Positions 16,795-25,719 of a stretch of DNA of 64,000 nucleotides are shown piece after piece. The DNA is from JAAZLS01 sp964585925 (lineage in GTDB: Bacteria > Bacillota > Dethiobacteria > DTU022): positions 3,523 through 67,522 of the forward strand of contig CAZPFS010000007.1 of NCBI GenBank assembly GCA_964585925.1, read 5' to 3'. Both the position numbers and the translations under genes were made by a program. Position 1 is the stretch's first letter. Every line of letters begins with the position of its first letter. Below the pieces are notes generated by a model. That model ran no database searches. It had not been told where the DNA came from and saw nothing but the letters and a program-made list of their open reading frames with translations.

Positions 16795-18585
16795 GTGGGG
16801 GCAATTGAGGAAACAAATTTAAACCTGGAGCGAGCCGCCAAATATTTTCGGCGATCAATAATAATTGCCCTGATCGTAACGGCTGCCGCCGCGGTTGCCG
16901 GAGGGAGCCTGTCACCTTATTATTTATGGGGTGCTGCCCTGGGCCTTCTGCCGGCCGGGGTGGCGGTTTACTCGTATATCGGATTGCGGCGGCTTAAAAT
17001 TCTTTTAGGGCTGAGAAAGCGATGGGCGGCTCCGGTAGGCAAACGCAGAGATTTCAATACAATTTCTATGCTGCAGGGGTTCCTGGCCCGGGATGGTGAA
17101 CAGCCGGGGATGATCGATTCACAGACCTGGAGGGATCTGAACGGTGATCAGATCTATGCCCTGCTCGATCGGACCTTTACCGCGCCCGGTCAGGCGGTGC
17201 TGAACACAATTCTAAAAAACCCATGTTTTGAACAGGGGACCCTTAAAAAGCGCTCGCGGAAGATTAAATTGTTTCAGGTTAACGCTTGTTTCCGGGAACA
17301 GTTTCAGACCCTGTTGCTACCCCTGGAAAGGGTAAGCGACACCGATGTGGCAAGCTTGTTATGGGGGGAACTGCCGCCGCCCTCCCCCTATGCCTCCCTG
17401 TTTACGCTGCTGGCGTTGGGGGCGCTGATCTCTTTATCCAGCCCGTTATTTTTGGGAAAGTACAGCGTGCTTTTTATTACGGGCATGCTGGCTATCAACT
17501 CCCTGGTTCACTCCCAACTGAGCAAAAAATTTCAATATACAATACCGGCCATCTCAGCCCTGGCGGTCCTTCTCCGGACGGCTTCAAAAATTTCCCGGCA
17601 GAAGAACCCGGGGATTCGGTATGAATGCCGGGAGCTGGGAAAGGCGGTTTTCCGTTGCAAATCTATTTCCAAGAATATCGCTTACCTGCAGCCAAAATTG
17701 ACTACCTCCGAGATTGATTTTTTGTATGAATACCTGAAATTGTTTTTTCTGCTGGAGGTGCGGGCCTTTTACAAAACCCTGAGCGAACTGGGGAGACAGG
17801 TTGAACAGCTCCGCAAAATATATCTGCTGGTAGGGGAGCTGGATGCCCTGCAGTCGGTTGCCTCTTACCGGGAAGGCCTGCCGGAGCCTGGTTATGTAGA
17901 ACCGGATCTTATGGTGGAAGGGGAGGCAACCCATGAAGTGAGAAACGTCCGCCATCCCCTGTTAAAAGATGCGGTGCCCAATTCCATACTCATGGGTAAT
18001 GAAGGGATCTTGATCACCGGTTCAAACATGTCGGGGAAATCCACTTTTTTAAGAACAGTGGGGATCAATGCCCTGTTTGCCCAGACAATTTATACCTGTC
18101 TGGCCTCATCCTACCGGGGAAGCTTTTTGAGGGTGATCACTTCTATCAGCAGGGAAGACAACCTGATGGAGGGCAAGAGCTTTTATTACCAAGAAGCGGA
18201 AAGGCTGCTCAGGCTGATTCAAACTGCGGCCCGGGGAGACGCCAAGGTGCCCGCACTGTGCATCATCGATGAGCTGTTGTCAGGGACGAACTATATCGAG
18301 AGATTTGCAGCCTCTCAGGGGATACTGAGCTACTTGGCACATGAGAATGCGTTGGTGCTGGCGGCCACCCATGATCTAGACCTGGCGGAAAAGCTGCAGG
18401 GGTTGTATCGCTGTTACCACTTTACGGATCAGGTGAGGGAGGAGGGCCTGATATTCGATTTCAAACTGAAGGAGGGCATTGCCACCACCAGGAATGCGAT
18501 CCGACTGCTGGAATACCTCGAGTATCCTGCGGAAATAGTCTCGCAGGCCCACCGGGTTGCCGGGGAAGGAAGGTATGGGGACTGA
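16795..18585 (+). CDS. MutS-family ATPase with membrane segments
   Basis: A 596-residue protein whose C-terminal third is the MutS ABC-type ATPase: Walker A GSNMSGKSTFLRTVG near residue 410, a Q-loop-like SISREDNLMEGKSFYY, Walker B CIIDELLSGTN and the His switch LAATHDLDLA. The MutS mismatch-recognition domain is absent. Two hydrophobic pairs (IIIALIVTAAAAVAGG; ALGLLPAGVAVYSYIG) near residues 25-65 and two more near residues 200-240 predict membrane insertion. A lever/clamp-like helical region links them to the ATPase. Such MutS relatives exist in Bacillota, but their role is unknown and mismatch repair is unlikely. Start GTG 16795 follows GAAGGGAG; ribosome-site assignment is ambiguous. Confidence 0.82.
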   Translation: MGAIEETNLNLERAAKYFRRSIIIALIVTAAAAVAGGSLSPYYLWGAALGLLPAGVAVYSYIGLRRLKILLGLRKRWAAPVGKRRDFNTISMLQGFLARDGEQPGMIDSQTWRDLNGDQIYALLDRTFTAPGQAVLNTILKNPCFEQGTLKKRSRKIKLFQVNACFREQFQTLLLPLERVSDTDVASLLWGELPPPSPYASLFTLLALGALISLSSPLFLGKYSVLFITGMLAINSLVHSQLSKKFQYTIPAISALAVLLRTASKISRQKNPGIRYECRELGKAVFRCKSISKNIAYLQPKLTTSEIDFLYEYLKLFFLLEVRAFYKTLSELGRQVEQLRKIYLLVGELDALQSVASYREGLPEPGYVEPDLMVEGEATHEVRNVRHPLLKDAVPNSILMGNEGILITGSNMSGKSTFLRTVGINALFAQTIYTCLASSYRGSFLRVITSISREDNLMEGKSFYYQEAERLLRLIQTAARGDAKVPALCIIDELLSGTNYIERFAASQGILSYLAHENALVLAATHDLDLAEKLQGLYRCYHFTDQVREEGLIFDFKLKEGIATTRNAIRLLEYLEYPAEIVSQAHRVAGEGRYGD

Positions 18586-18613
18586 CTCAAGATAGGGATA
18601 AAGGCATGGAGAC

Positions 18614-18712
18614 GGTTCTGCAATATAGAACTGAATCAAGGTAAGGGGACAGACCTGCAAGACAGGTCTGAATCAAGGTAAGGGGACAGTTCTGCAAGAT
18701 AGAACTGTCCCC
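18614..18712. repeat. Three palindromic repeats with a constant GCAAGAT-type loop
   Basis: Three tandem units separated by AATCAAGGTAA. Unit 1: GTTCT / GCAATAT / AGAAC. Unit 2 (18645-18670): AGACCT / GCAAGAC / AGGTCT after GGGGAC. Unit 3 (18682-18712): GGGGACAGTTCT / GCAAGAT / AGAACTGTCCCC, a perfect 12-base stem. Stem bases differ between units with matching changes on the other arm. Related copies are at 62453-62522. They sit between convergent mutS-like and fdhB genes, so they could also end both transcripts. Confidence 0.85.
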
Positions 18713-18726
18713 AATGATGAAGATGT

Positions 18727-19494
18727 TTATTGACCGCCCGGTTCTCCTTTGGATTCTTTGCGGTTGAACCAGAGGGCAAAGGCCATGGCCGCTACTACCA
18801 GTACCCGCACCGGTTTAAACACGTAGCTCCAGATGTGGGCGGCAGTGGAAATGTGGGGATCTTCCGGCAGGCTGTAATTTGCAGGCCGCTCTGACAGAAG
18901 GTAGATCATTCCCAGGCCATCGAGTTCCTCCACTCCGTAGATATTGGCTTCTGTTTTTCCAGCCCGTTTCAATTCATGCAGACGCTGCTCGGCCAGATCT
19001 ATCAGGTAGGAGCGCTCTCCATAGGTGATCGCTCCGGTAGGGCAGATTTTGGCACAGGCCGGGATCAGACCGTTGGAGATCCGGTCCAGGCAGAAGGTGC
19101 ACTTTCGGGCCACATGGGCCGTCTGGTCAAAGCCCATCACGTTGTAGGTGCAATTGGCAACACAGTAGTTGCAGCCGATACATTTTTGGGTATCTATGGC
19201 CACGGTTCCATATTCGGTGCGATAGATGGCTCCCGCCGGGCAGACCTTCATACAGGCCGCATCGGTGCAGTGCATGCAGCCCATCTTGGCAAAGAGCCAG
19301 TGCAGCTTGCCGTTTTCCTCGTGTTCCCGGAAAACGATCTTGGTCCAGGTGATGGGGGAGAAGCGGGGCGGGTTTTCATAGGTCCCCCTGAATTCCGTTT
19401 TCTCCGCCGGCAGTTGGTTCCATTGCTTACAGGCGGCCTGGCAGGCCCGGCAACCGATGCACTTGCTGACGTCAATAAGCATGGTTTTCCGCAT
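18727..19494 (-). CDS. fdhB: Formate dehydrogenase iron-sulfur subunit with membrane anchor
   Basis: A 255-residue polyferredoxin of the FdnH/HybA type that passes electrons from FdhA towards the membrane. Cysteine groups for four [4Fe-4S] clusters are visible: CIGCRACQAAC, CMHCTDAACMKVCP, CIGCNYCVANC and CTFCLDRI...CAKICP. A single C-terminal helix (VLVVAAMAFALWF) anchors it; the usual place for a cytochrome b subunit gene downstream is empty. It starts one base after the fdhA stop. Without its own signal it would travel with FdhA through Tat, placing the clusters outside. In this operon the electron acceptor is probably RnfD (inference). Confidence 0.92.
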   Translation of the reverse strand: MRKTMLIDVSKCIGCRACQAACKQWNQLPAEKTEFRGTYENPPRFSPITWTKIVFREHEENGKLHWLFAKMGCMHCTDAACMKVCPAGAIYRTEYGTVAIDTQKCIGCNYCVANCTYNVMGFDQTAHVARKCTFCLDRISNGLIPACAKICPTGAITYGERSYLIDLAEQRLHELKRAGKTEANIYGVEELDGLGMIYLLSERPANYSLPEDPHISTAAHIWSYVFKPVRVLVVAAMAFALWFNRKESKGEPGGQ

Positions 19495-19495
19495 G

Positions 19496-22400
19496 TTATC
19501 CCGCCTTCCTTATATTACACAGGAATGCCTTGGATTCGGGAATGGTGCTGTTGGCGTCGCCGATGGAGGGACTGAGATCATTGGTGATTGCTCCCCGCGA
19601 CATGCCGCAATACCCCCAGTGGAAGGGCATTCCGACGATGTGTTTTTTCTCACCGTTGATCATCATCGGTTTAAGACGTCTGGTCACGCAGGCCTTGGCC
19701 TCGATGCCCCCTTGGGTCCCGTTGTTGGCCAGGCGCTTGCTCTCGATAAAGACCCGGTCGCCGTTGGCGATGCCCAGTTCGTCGGCCAGTTCTTCGTCGA
19801 TCTCGATAAAAAGTTCCGGCATGATCTCGTTCAGCCAGGGCATGTTGCGGGTCATGATTCCCGATTGGTAGTGCTCGGTGACCCGGTAGGTGCTCATGAT
19901 ATAGGGATATTTCTGCCGGTCGGCCTCGGTAACTGCAAGCAGATCGGGGTACCAGCGCTTGCTGACGGGGTTGAAGGTCGCCTGCGGGTAAAGCAGGTTT
20001 GACACCGGGCTCTCCGCCGGTTCGTAGTGGATCGGCAGGGGTCCGTCGGCCAGGGTGGTAGAAAAAAGAGATCCCACTCCGTCGGGCAGCATGATATAGG
20101 GGTTTTCTTTGACCTGTTCATGGGTCCAGGAGCCGGGCCAGTCGTTGATATCGAGTTTTTTTACCAGATTGCCCTCGTCATCCCACCAGAACATCTGCAG
20201 TTCCGGGTTCCAGGGATTTCCGTCTCGATCTGCGGAGCAGCGGTTGTAGACGATGCGCCGGTTGAGCGGCCAGGCAAAGGACCATCCCAGGTTGGAGCCG
20301 ATCCCCTCCGTTTCCCTGATCCGGCTCTGGCAGGCCGGGTTGTCGTAGTTATTGTAGTAACCGCTGTAAAGCCAGTTGCCGCAGGCGGTGGAACCGTCAT
20401 CCTGGAGACCGACAAAGTTGGTCAACAGTTTGCCGTCGGCCACGGTATAACCGTTCAGATCTTTGCAGACCTTGACGATATCCACCTGATCGGGATTCAC
20501 GTTATCAGCGTAATCCCACTTCATCTTGACGATGGGATCAGGGAATACGGCGCCGGCGTCGGTTTTGTAAGCCTCCTGCAGTCTTCTGAAGAGTTCAAAG
20601 GCGATCTGCAGGTCCGACTTGCATTCACCGGGCGGATCCTGCGCCTTCCAGCGCCACTGGATCCAGCGCCCGCTGTTGGCGATGGTTCCCTCGCGCTCGT
20701 AGGAGCAAGTTGCCGGGAGGAGGAACACTTCGGTGTTGATCTCCGCCGGGTTGGTGCCGGGGGCTTTCCAGAAAGCGCAGGTTTCGTTTTCGAAAATATC
20801 AACGCCCACCAACCAGTCCAGCTTAGTCTGGTAATGTCGCTTGTGGCCCGCCGAGGGGCCGCTCACTGCCGGGTTGTCCGCCCAGCAGATCATTCCCTTG
20901 ATCTCTCCCTCGCCCATGTACTTGTAAGCCCCGATGTGGGAGTGGTCGCGGTGGTCCAGCTTGGGCAGGTAGTCATAGCAAAAATCATTTTCGGGCAGAG
21001 CGTGATCTCCCCAGAACGCTTTCAACATGCTGGCCAGGTACTTGGGCTTGTTGACCCACCAGCTCTTGGCCGGGGTTTCTTTGGCGTTATACTCGCCCAA
21101 TGTGGGGTGCAGGGCTGCCTTGGGCGCGTTCAGGTAGCCGGGAATGATGTGATACATGATCGCCATATCCGTGGACCCCTGAACGTTGGACTGGCCGCGC
21201 TGCGCGTTCACCCCGCCTCCGGGAATGCCCATGTTCCCCAAGAGCAGCTGCACCATGGCGCAGGCCCGCACATTCTGGGAGCCATGGGTGAACTGGGTGA
21301 TGCCCATGGCGTACATGATGTTGCCGGCCTTCTCTCTGGCGCCGGTGCTGCCGAAAAGCCGGTATGATTCTTCCAGGACCGCCTGATCGCAGCCGGTGAT
21401 CTTGCTGACCATCTGCAGGGTATAGCGGGAATAAAAGTGCTTCAGCACTTGGAAGACACAGCGGGGATCCTGCAAAGTGGGATCTTTTAGCACTTCGCCG
21501 GAGGCGTCTTTGCGGTAACCCCAGGTCTCCTTGTCATACTTGATCGGCTTGTCCGGCGCGTCCTCCTCGGCGCCGCTGAAGAGCCCGGTATTTTCATCCC
21601 AGACAAAGTCCTCCCGCAGCAGGTAAGAGGCGTTCGTGTAATATTTGACATATTCTTCCTGATAAAGATCATTTTCCATAATATATCGCATCATACCGCC
21701 CAGATAGGCGATGTTGGTGCCCGGGCGGATGGGTACATGCAGGTCGGCCACTGCTGCGGTGCGAGTGACCCGCGGATCCACCACAATGAGCTTGGCTCCG
21801 CGGTTGGCGCGGGCATGTTCGATCCATTTCATGGAGATAGGGTGGTTTTCAGCGGTATTGCCGCCGATATTCATGAATACATCACTGTTCCGGTAATCAA
21901 TCCAGTGATTGGTCATGCAACCTCTTCCAAACGTGGCGCCGAGACCGGCGACCGTGGAAGAGTGTCAGAGGCGGGCGCAGTGATCAATATTGATCAGCCC
22001 CAGCCCCCTTGCGATCTTGTGAAAAAGGTAGTTCTCCTCATTGGTGCAGAAAGCGCTGCCCAGCCAGGAGATGGCATTGGTGCGGTTCACGGTCACCCCG
22101 TTTGCATCGGTTTTTTCGAAATTGGCATCCCGGGTGGCTTTGATCCGGTTGACGATCTGTTCCAGCATCCAATCCCAATCTTTTTCCTCCCACCGGTTGC
22201 TGCCGGGGGCCCGGTAAAGCGGCCGGGTCAGCCGGTTGGGGTTTGGCTTGGAGCGGCCCTTGGAATCAAAGAGATAAGAGACATTGTAAATAGAACTGCC
22301 CTTGCTGCAAAGAGCCCCTTCATTGATCGGGTTATCGGGATCACCTTCGGCAGCAATTACTACTCCGTCTTTTACATAGCAGAGAATGCCACAGCCTACA

Positions 22401-22558
22401 CCGCAGAAAGTGCAGATTGTGGGCACCTCCCGGGCGTAGTGCACCCGGGGTTGTTCGGCCGCTTCCGCAGTGTTTTCAAAGCCGGCACCGGCCAGTGCGG
22501 TGACTGCGGCGGCGGTCCCTGTCAGTTTCAAGAAGGTGCGACGAGTTAGCTTAGTCAC
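19496..22558 (-). CDS. fdhA: Formate dehydrogenase catalytic subunit, selenocysteine-containing, Tat-exported
   Basis: A 1020-residue molybdopterin formate dehydrogenase, if the in-frame TGA at 21965-21967 is read as selenocysteine. Around it the protein reads NIDHCARL-U-HSSTVAGLGATFGRG, the exact family context of the active-site residue. Before it: a Tat signal (TRRTFLKLTG plus hydrophobic stretch), then the [4Fe-4S] motif CTFCGVGCG...C. After it: MTNHWIDYRNSDVFMNIGG and the MGD-binding C-terminal domain (GTQGGIEAKACVTRRL). A SECIS hairpin lies just past the TGA (21922-21962). The enzyme oxidises formate or reduces CO2 on the outer face of the membrane. GTG start after a GGGGGTAA site; rnfD ends 19 bases upstream. 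Confidence 0.95.
21922..21962 (-). promoter_or_regulatory. SECIS element for fdhA selenocysteine insertion
   Basis: On the transcript, two bases after the UGA, CUCUUCCA pairs perfectly with UGGAAGAG (8 bp). Inside, CGCCG pairs with CGGCG around an apical loop carrying GGUC. Eighteen bases separate the UGA from GGUC, the same distance I recall for the E. coli fdhF element. This is the expected form of a bacterial SECIS bound by SelB. The sel genes themselves are not in the window. Confidence 0.88.
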
Positions 22559-22577
22559 ATAAATTACCCCCTAGAGC

Positions 22578-23597
22578 TTAGCTGCTTTTTTCTATAGATG
22601 GTTTAATCGTCGCCGGGGCGGTTACAGTTGCCGGGATTTCCCCGAACTTGGCCCGCCTGGTAAGGCGATCGATCAAGGGGACAAATGCATTCATGATCAA
22701 AATCGAAAAAGCCGTTCCCTCGGTAGGGGCCAGGAGCAGCCTGAACAGCATGATCAAAATTCCAATGGCCAGCCCGTAAATCACCCTGCCCTGGGGGGTA
22801 ATGGGGCTGGTCACCCAGTCGGTGGCCATAAATAGTGCTCCCAACAAAATTCCCCCCGAAAAAACATGGTAGAACGGAACAAGGCCGGACGGGGCGGCGT
22901 TATGATCTCCAAATATCAACGCGATTACCAATACGGCGGCGATAATCGAAACCGGGATATGCCATCTGATATGTTTCTTAAGTAACAGGTAGATCCCGCC
23001 GATTAGCAGAGCCAGAGCGGAGGTTTCGCCCAGGGCGCCGCCGGGGTAAGCCAAAAACAGGGAACCCAGGCCGGGCAGGTTGACGCCTTGTTTGAGCAGG
23101 GCTAGCGGAGTGGCCTGGGTAACCATATCGAAAGCGTCAAAAAAAGTGCCCAGCGGGGAAAAAGCCAGCCTCAGCGAGTAAAAGACCGGAGCGAGGATGA
23201 TGATGGAGACCCGTCCAAACAAAGCCGGATTGAAGCGGTTCCATCCCAGCCCTCCCATGAGTTCCTTGGCGATCCCGATGGCGATAAAAGTGGCCAGGGC
23301 TGCCGCCCACCAGGATGTGCCGGCTCCCAGGCAAAGCGCGACCAGCAGGCCGGTTACCAGGGCGCTGCAGTCGTGCAGGGTTGCCGGTTTGTTCATTGCT
23401 TTGCGGAACAACAGTTCTGTAAGTACTGCCGTGATCAGGCAGACGGCAATCAGGAAAACCGCATTGAACTTGAACCAATATATCGATACCAGGGTAATCG
23501 GAATAAGAGCGATCATGACATCCCGCATCGCCGAGGAAACGGTTACCGGTGATCTGAGATGCGGTGATGTGGTGACGGACAATTGAATATCGGCCAT
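22578..23597 (-). CDS. rnfD: Rnf electron transport complex subunit RnfD
   Basis: RnfD (NqrB family), about 339 residues, an integral membrane flavoprotein. Roughly ten hydrophobic segments are present, with the conserved HDCSALVTGLLVALCL and ELMGGLGWNRFNPALFGR. The site for covalent FMN, normally S/T-G-A-T, reads VTQATPL: the target Thr is kept but Gly is replaced by Gln. In Rnf it passes electrons between RnfG and RnfC and takes part in Na+ or H+ movement. Here RnfG, E, A and B are missing and fdhA follows at once. Start is taken as the ATG at 23597, eleven bases after AGGAGG; the ATG at 23606 is too close to that site. Confidence 0.92.
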   Translation of the reverse strand: MADIQLSVTTSPHLRSPVTVSSAMRDVMIALIPITLVSIYWFKFNAVFLIAVCLITAVLTELLFRKAMNKPATLHDCSALVTGLLVALCLGAGTSWWAAALATFIAIGIAKELMGGLGWNRFNPALFGRVSIIILAPVFYSLRLAFSPLGTFFDAFDMVTQATPLALLKQGVNLPGLGSLFLAYPGGALGETSALALLIGGIYLLLKKHIRWHIPVSIIAAVLVIALIFGDHNAAPSGLVPFYHVFSGGILLGALFMATDWVTSPITPQGRVIYGLAIGILIMLFRLLLAPTEGTAFSILIMNAFVPLIDRLTRRAKFGEIPATVTAPATIKPSIEKSS

Positions 23598-23652
23598 ATT
23601 TTCCATTCCCTCCTGATATGGACCCCGAGGTCTGTTGCATCAAACCAGGTGT

Positions 23653-25032
23653 CTATTTTTTCTGGGCAGCCCTTGATGCCGCCGCAATTTGTTTTTTTGT
23701 TTCCCGAACAAAATGGACAATCGGCCGGTTGGAGGGGCAGGTATAGACACAGATCCCGCACTCAAAGCAATCCATGGCCCCCCACTCGGCAGCCAGGTCA
23801 TAGCGGCCCTGCTCTGCATAGACACCGATAAAATTCGGGTAGAGGAACATGGGGCAATGTTCTACGCATCTGCCGCAGCGCACACAATCCATATGTTTGG
23901 TTTGCACCACCATTTTGGGGCTGAATACAAGGATCCCGCTGGTGCCTTTGATAACCGGCACATCCAGCCGGGTCTGGGCCCAGCCGGTCATCGGGCCGCC
24001 CATTACAATTTTGCCTACCAGTTCCGGGGGCAGGGGAACGGTATTCCACGGTTCATCTTCGGCGGACTCACCGGGAGCAAGGCCTTTAATGCCCCCGCAT
24101 TGTTTGATTACATAACCGATGGGAGTGCCTATTTTTACCATTAGGTTCCCGGGGTGGGCCACAGCATCACCGGTCACCGTGAGCACTCTTTCATACAATG
24201 GTTTTTCATAGCGGCAGGCCTCGTATACGGCGATGGCGGTGGCTACATTCTGGACCACCACTCCCACCTCCAGCGGCAGTTTGCCCGGGGGCACCTCCCG
24301 GTCAAGAGCGGCTTTGATCAGCTGTTTTTCCGAGCCCTGGGGATATTTTACCTCCAGAGGCACAATTTTCAGGGCCCTGTTTTCGGATATTCGGGAACTG
24401 ATGGCCTTGATGGCATCGGGTTTATTGATCTCCACCCCAAATATGATTTGGGAGGCGTCAACCACCTTGCCGATGAGTTTGGCCCCTTCTACCAGTGCTT
24501 CTGTCATTTCCAACATCATCCGGTGATCGCAGGTCAAAAAAGGTTCACATTCACAGGCGTTTATGACAATGGCATCCACGGGTTTGGGAGGGCTCAATTT
24601 GACGTGGGTAGGAAAGGTGGCCCCTCCCATGCCCACGATGCCGGCTTCCTTGATGGCCGACTTGATCTCTGACTTGGAAAGCCCTTCAATATCCCGTTCC
24701 GGCCAGGCCGGTTCCGCCTGATCCGGATCCACGGCGATCACTACACTTTCTGTGTTTGTTCCATTAAAATTTGGGCGGGGTTCTACCGCGACTACGGTGC
24801 CGTCAACGCTGGCATGGATCGGCGCGCTCACAAAAGCCTCGCTTTGTCCGATTTTCTGACCGGCGGTTATCCTGTCTCCCACTTTTACCAGAGCCTGACC
24901 GGGCGCCCCGATATGCTGCTGAAGGGGTATGGTCACTTCTTTAGGCAGGGAGATGGTGGCGATGGCCTCATTTTCGGAGAATTCCTTGTAATGGGGGAGG
25001 AATATCCCCCGGTGAAAAGTTTTTACAGTCAC
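23653..25032 (-). CDS. rnfC: Rnf electron transport complex subunit RnfC
   Basis: RnfC, 459 residues, the peripheral cytoplasmic subunit that binds NADH and FMN. Order: N-terminal barrel-sandwich region (QHIGAPGQALVKVGDRI), a NuoF-like nucleotide/FMN domain with GMGGATFPTHVKLSPP and NACECEPFLTCDHR, an SLBB-like part, and two C-terminal [4Fe-4S] motifs, CVRCGRCVEHCP and CFECGICVYTCP. It appears catalytically complete. GTG start after GGGGTGG. It is the first gene of the operon rnfC-rnfD-fdhA-fdhB (gaps 55, 19 and 1 bases), an arrangement unlike the usual rnfCDGEAB. Confidence 0.94.
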   Translation of the reverse strand: MTVKTFHRGIFLPHYKEFSENEAIATISLPKEVTIPLQQHIGAPGQALVKVGDRITAGQKIGQSEAFVSAPIHASVDGTVVAVEPRPNFNGTNTESVVIAVDPDQAEPAWPERDIEGLSKSEIKSAIKEAGIVGMGGATFPTHVKLSPPKPVDAIVINACECEPFLTCDHRMMLEMTEALVEGAKLIGKVVDASQIIFGVEINKPDAIKAISSRISENRALKIVPLEVKYPQGSEKQLIKAALDREVPPGKLPLEVGVVVQNVATAIAVYEACRYEKPLYERVLTVTGDAVAHPGNLMVKIGTPIGYVIKQCGGIKGLAPGESAEDEPWNTVPLPPELVGKIVMGGPMTGWAQTRLDVPVIKGTSGILVFSPKMVVQTKHMDCVRCGRCVEHCPMFLYPNFIGVYAEQGRYDLAAEWGAMDCFECGICVYTCPSNRPIVHFVRETKKQIAAASRAAQKK

Positions 25033-25496
25033 TTCATACCACCCCTATACGGTTTAGGTGAAGAAGGGCTAACGCAGTTGGTTATTTGCCTTCACAAACC
25101 TTATTATAATGATACCTGACCATAATGGGAATAAATACGCGTTTAATGGTTTAAGCTTATCAACCCCCGATTATTCAGCAAGCCGGGCAAAAGGCAAAGC
25201 TGTAATTTTGTAAATTCAAATCTGTACACCCTCACCTCCCGGGCCAACCCGCGTTAAAAGACCTGGGCCCGTCAGTAATTCTTTCAACAGGGCATGCAAA
25301 CGGTCAACCCAGCCAGTAAATTTTAGAATTAAATACCCAAAACCCCTTATTCTATAAAATGAATATTCGTAATGTAAGAATTGAAATCCTTCTTTTTTAA
25401 TAATCAAAAAATACAAATGGGGCCAGGCGAAAAGTCATAAAACCCGCCATGGAGCTTAAACTATTACCAGGCAGGCTTTTATGGTGAGAAAAATAC
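25033..25496. other. Divergent intergenic region rnfC / radical SAM
   Basis: About 460 bases, AT-rich, with no gene I can support. A TATAAT-like box for the leftward rnfC transcript reads as ATTATA on the plus strand at 25103-25108, but no convincing -35 goes with it. The G+C-rich part near 25230-25275 (CCTCCCGGGCC; GACCTGGGCCCGTC) could fold, though I recognise no riboswitch, including the Moco motif that often precedes molybdoenzyme genes. Confidence 0.5.
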
Positions 25497-25525
25497 TTGA
25501 CGGTTTATGGCAATGATAATACAAT
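25497..25525 (+). promoter_or_regulatory. Sigma-A promoter for the radical SAM gene
   Basis: TTGACG (25497-25502), a 17-base spacer and TACAAT (25520-25525): five of six consensus bases in each box. Transcription would start near 25532, giving a leader of about 190 bases before the ATG at 25720. Confidence 0.75.
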
Positions 25526-25532
25526 TAAATCG

Positions 25533-25556
25533 ACATATCTAAGTTCGTTGATATGT
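25533..25556. promoter_or_regulatory. Inverted repeat at the predicted transcription start
   Basis: ACATATC (25533-25539) and GATATGT (25550-25556) form a 7-base perfect dyad with a 10-base spacer, right at the predicted start of transcription. This size and spacing suit a winged-helix dimer such as the ArsR protein encoded at 27131. Binding is inferred. Confidence 0.45.
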
Positions 25557-25719
25557 TGTTTGTTCCAGGAAACACCGTCATATTGTTTTGGGGGGGTGTG
25601 ATTTGGAGGAACCAAAGCGGGCGATCCAAGGGTATGTTTTTGTAATGTATCCGGGTTTCAGTTTCATTTTTAGGACTGGCATTCCCAAATGACATCCATA
25701 CAGAAAGGTTGTGATAATC

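Noticed and set aside
19457..20002. 181-codon frame antisense to the fdhA-fdhB junction
   Set aside because: No ribosome site and no family marks; both genes beneath are clear.
20027..21367. 446-codon open frame antisense to fdhA
   Set aside because: It mirrors the high-GC codon pattern of fdhA, shows no recognisable domain, and has no ribosome site; fdhA on the other strand is certain.
21965..21967. fdhA as a pseudogene broken by a stop
   Set aside because: The TGA sits at the selenocysteine site and is followed by a proper SECIS hairpin, so it is most likely recoded.
25599..25646. 15-codon leader peptide ahead of the radical SAM gene (possible precursor peptide)
   Set aside because: The frame is very short, shows no cysteine or other modification pattern, and no conserved motif supports it.
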